64,000 nucleotides of DNA from Pedobacter sp. PF22-3 (lineage in GTDB: Bacteria > Bacteroidota > Bacteroidia > Sphingobacteriales > Sphingobacteriaceae): assembly GCF_026239555.1 (NCBI RefSeq), contig NZ_JAPIVP010000003.1:1-64000 (forward strand). The letters are read 5' to 3'. Positions 62,201 to 64,000 of the stretch are shown piece by piece. The position numbers and the translations under genes were made by a program. The notes under the pieces are model-generated. The model did no database searches. It was given only the letters and a program-made list of their open reading frames with translations, and had not been told where the DNA came from. The stretch's first letter is position 1, and the number at the start of each line of letters is the position of its first letter.

Positions 62201-64000
62201 TTGTAAAAGATGAACGAACACTTAAAGAAAGCAGTGTACATGCGCTATTAAACACGCATGGTTATAATGATATGGTGTTGCTGGGATCCGGACTGATGCA
62301 TTATTCTTTTAAAAAAGCCATGAGTATCATGGGGCTGGGTACAGGTAATATCATACTGGTTGAAAATAATGAAGATGGGGTAATGAGTACAAAAGATCTT
62401 CAGAAAAAGATCGATGAATGCAGGCAGAACCGGTTGCTGATCATTGCTATTGTTGGCATAGCAGGATCTACCGAAAGGGGCAGCATAGATCCGCTCGAAG
62501 AAATTGCGGTCATTGCCAGAAATAACCAGATCCATTTACATGTAGATGCTGCATGGGGTGGTGCGCTTATCTTTTCAGATACTCATCGTAATTTATTGAA
62601 AGGAATAGAACAGGCTGATACCATTACTTTTTGCGGGCACAAGCAGTTGTACCTGCCGCAGGGTATCAGTGTTTGTTTGTTCAGTGATCCTGACCGCCTT
62701 CATTTGAACGCCATTACCGCTACTTATCAGGCCGCTCCCAATTCATATGATACCGGCAGGTTCACTATCGAAGGATCAAGACCTGCATTGTCCATGTGTT
62801 TGCATGCATCACTTAATATTATCGGGAGAAGAGGCTATGAAATGCTGATCAACAGCAATATTAAAAAAGCGGAAACATTCGCTTCAATGCTCCGTGCATT
62901 GCCTTTTTTTGAGCTCATCAGCTGTCAGATCAACATTATCAATTATAGGTATTTACCTGTGGCTTATCGAAATAAGAAAATCAGTTTGGATAAAAACAGG
63001 CGCATTAATACCATTAACCGTGAGATACAGGAGAAACAATTTTTTCAGGGAGCCACTTTTGTTTCAAAAGCCGTAATTGTACAGCCTGTGTATGGAGATA
63101 CCGTTGTTTTCCGCGTAGTGCTCTCAAATCCGCTTACCACACACGATGATTTAATCCGTGTACTCGAGAATCAGCTGCAAATTATCCGTGAATATTATCA
63201 TGAAGATAACGAATTGCAGTTTAACGGACACCTGCCTGCAACGGATGATGTTTTTGAAGAAGATGACCACTACAGCATCAATAAAATACCCATTGGCAAA
63301 CCTTTGCCTCATACGCAGATCTTAATTACAGATAAATACGGACAGGTACTGCCCATTGGTGTACCTGGAGAGATAAGTGTTGCAGGCTTGGGGCTGGCAA
63401 ACGGATATATTGGGCATGCTGCTCATACCATCAATAAATTTGTAAAGCATCCTTACCAGGAAAATGACTGTTTATATCAAACAGGCGACCTGGGGAAGTG
63501 GCTGCCTGATGGCAATATTGAATTTCTGGGAAGAATAGATGGCCAGGTTAAAATACGCGGGTTTAGGATAGAACCCATTGAGATAGAACAAAGCCTTTGC
63601 CTGCACGATGCCGTTGAACAGGCAATTGTTATCGGTAAAGTAAAACAGGGAACCACTTATTTGATAGCCTATTATGTATCGCAGAAATCCATACCTGTAA
63701 ATGAGCTTAAGGCATTGCTGCTTAAGCGCTTACCTGCCTACATGGTTCCGGCTCATTACGTCAGGCTAGAACAGTTGCCTTATACGCCGAGCGGAAAAGT
63801 AAACCGGAAGCTGTTGCCGGAAATCGAAGCGGGCGAAGTGATGCGTCATGTTTATGAAGCACCTTGTACCACCTTACAAAAACAGTTGGTTCTGGTATGG
63901 GAAAACCTGCTGGGTATTAACCGCATCGGAATCAATGATAATTTCTTTGATCTGGGTGGGCATTCTCTGTCGACCATCAGACTGGCAGCCGCCATAAAAA
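59209..64000 (+). CDS. NRPS-6 (partial): docking-C-A(beta-Ala type, with inserted PLP decarboxylase)-PCP
   Basis: Open from ATG 59209 to the window end, at least 1597 aa. Residues 1-55: TubC-type docking domain. C ~74-500 (MHHIITDG near 200). A domain from ~520: SSGSTGTPKG ~666, FVDHVAE ~713, YGSSEVGADV ~811; pocket VDATFSIAD. Directly after, ~825-1355, comes a group II PLP decarboxylase: TASPTFIGHMTSVLP and LNQNLVKVETSK resemble PanP aspartate 1-decarboxylase, HVDAAWGG (D1113) holds the PLP ring nitrogen, and GHKQLYLPQG holds the Schiff-base Lys (K1145). The A domain then resumes at IPIGKPLPHTQ and continues through GRIDGQVKIRG. PCP FFDLGGHSLS with Ser1586 lies at the edge. I infer in-protein Asp to beta-alanine conversion followed by activation. 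Confidence 0.9.
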   Translation, partial: MEVLIHKLRRHNIDVDVVGSQLKLQVPDGLQADDIIAEVKQHKEALIAFIQKAKSGQLSGEIPAAAIQPSYVLSAAQQRLYFLQVFDPSSLAYNMPQAIRINEELDNERVERALNRLVNRQESLRTSFVMADEEPGQHIAANISFKPEHFVATEKEIDVIIKNFIRPFNLEEAPLFRIGLIRLIGEDGTPLGVSVLLADMHHIITDGISGDILINDFNAIYHENELPALRLQYKDYAVWQQGKAQQEIISAQKDFWLRQFNEEAAVLQLPADFQRPLQPSNEGAHLSFNIGAKETTALKSLCTSNGVTMFMTVLAVYNILLAKLSNQDDIVVGTPVTGRKHADFERVIGMFVNTIAMRNKADGTLGFIDFLNRIKASTLSCFENQDYQFEELINELKIKRDHARNPLFELFFVYEHANGAKADTSGSPYQVLSSGLTVAKFDLTLLAVETEDQLLMRFEYLTCLFKKETIARFAGYFKQIITAVITNPNLTIAEIDILSAEEKKQVIHGFNQTSFAYTNEGSICEWFARQVAASPEQIAVYEDGQSTSYEALDAKANELIIFLKQNNLPKGAVVAILLDRSVQGIAAILATIKCGGAYLAMDISNPDERLSFMLNDSGVAILLTTSALIAGRQLDWNGKTLILDDPSAFIAQPAVPVTVPAGTLYIIYSSGSTGTPKGVAGSEKALMNRLNWGWEQYPYQAGEVCCFKTNLSFVDHVAELFSPLLKGIPLVVFPDHVVSNPEVLTNALMEHQISRITLVPSLLQSLLQVKKYRNLQLNALKYLFCSGETLSMQLAQQFCKEFGQAVLVNIYGSSEVGADVTWHQIDRFNVEEVLGYFRHIAALNDIEVQGGADFTSGHVGLEEMAARFTNSNVAEYPVPVSEYYSMLRKDVIPYTINTASPTFIGHMTSVLPDYVHDISKLVSQLNQNLVKVETSKSLTFLEREAIAILHRLFYNRQASFYNQHIQQLNANLGIITSGGTTANISALQCARNRALLNLVKDERTLKESSVHALLNTHGYNDMVLLGSGLMHYSFKKAMSIMGLGTGNIILVENNEDGVMSTKDLQKKIDECRQNRLLIIAIVGIAGSTERGSIDPLEEIAVIARNNQIHLHVDAAWGGALIFSDTHRNLLKGIEQADTITFCGHKQLYLPQGISVCLFSDPDRLHLNAITATYQAAPNSYDTGRFTIEGSRPALSMCLHASLNIIGRRGYEMLINSNIKKAETFASMLRALPFFELISCQINIINYRYLPVAYRNKKISLDKNRRINTINREIQEKQFFQGATFVSKAVIVQPVYGDTVVFRVVLSNPLTTHDDLIRVLENQLQIIREYYHEDNELQFNGHLPATDDVFEEDDHYSINKIPIGKPLPHTQILITDKYGQVLPIGVPGEISVAGLGLANGYIGHAAHTINKFVKHPYQENDCLYQTGDLGKWLPDGNIEFLGRIDGQVKIRGFRIEPIEIEQSLCLHDAVEQAIVIGKVKQGTTYLIAYYVSQKSIPVNELKALLLKRLPAYMVPAHYVRLEQLPYTPSGKVNRKLLPEIEAGEVMRHVYEAPCTTLQKQLVLVWENLLGINRIGINDNFFDLGGHSLSTIRLAAAIK

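Noticed and set aside
15000..64000. Tandem-repeat or assembly artefact in the NRPS region
   Set aside because: The repeating units are ordinary C-A-PCP modules that differ in pocket residues and tailoring domains; the frames stay open throughout.

Overview
The window looks like a piece of an AT-rich Bacteroidota chromosome, most likely a Pedobacter-like Sphingobacteriaceae. The grounds are the protein families, the TAATG/ATGA gene junctions, the near absence of Shine-Dalgarno sites, a TAnnTTTG-type -7 box, and very large NRPS genes of the kind found in that family. The genus is an inference.

Region 1 (1-13443) is an accessory area built of three gene cassettes separated by related non-coding boundary sequences. 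Each boundary has some or all of: a 77-bp repeat (3199, 8355, 13331), a strong rightward terminator directly after it, and a looser repeat containing GGTTCGAGC (3, 3357, 8591). Cassette A (305-3159) has two short-chain dehydrogenases (the second cut short by an in-frame stop), a small ABM-like protein and an AraC regulator. Cassette B (3555-8010) has a DUF4411 PIN toxin with an ImmA/IrrE peptidase, a 543-aa protein with a PD-(D/E)XK-like C-terminus and a HEPN protein, then a degenerate tRNA-like sequence. Cassette C (8741-13182) is a tight four-gene operon: APH-type kinase, caspase-methyltransferase fusion, SnoaL/NTF2-like protein and a P-loop kinase. I do not recognise this operon as a named system.

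Region 2 (14018-64000, running off the end) is one lipopeptide NRPS cluster, all on the + strand. It opens with a phosphopantetheinyl transferase and continues through six NRPS proteins. A JmjC/cupin hydroxylase and an asparagine synthetase sit in the middle. The line is FAAL-PCP (lipid start), then twelve modules in collinear order: D-Asn, Gly, D-X, Asn, X, Gly, Gly (with an internal luciferase-like monooxygenase), Ser, X, a beta-amino acid, X, and a beta-amino acid (with an internal decarboxylase). Residues come from A-domain signature positions read by eye; X marks unassigned. Two modules are split so that one protein ends in a C domain and the next supplies the A domain. Two protein junctions carry TubC-type N-terminal docking domains, and NRPS-1/NRPS-2 is an E/C junction with a COM-like tail.

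The most striking object is the last A domain (60770-63840). A nearly full-length PLP-dependent decarboxylase resembling PanP aspartate 1-decarboxylase is inserted between motif A5 and motif A6, and the A domain carries a beta-alanine-like pocket. This suggests that one polypeptide makes beta-alanine from aspartate and loads it. No thioesterase or MbtH-like protein is seen before the window ends.
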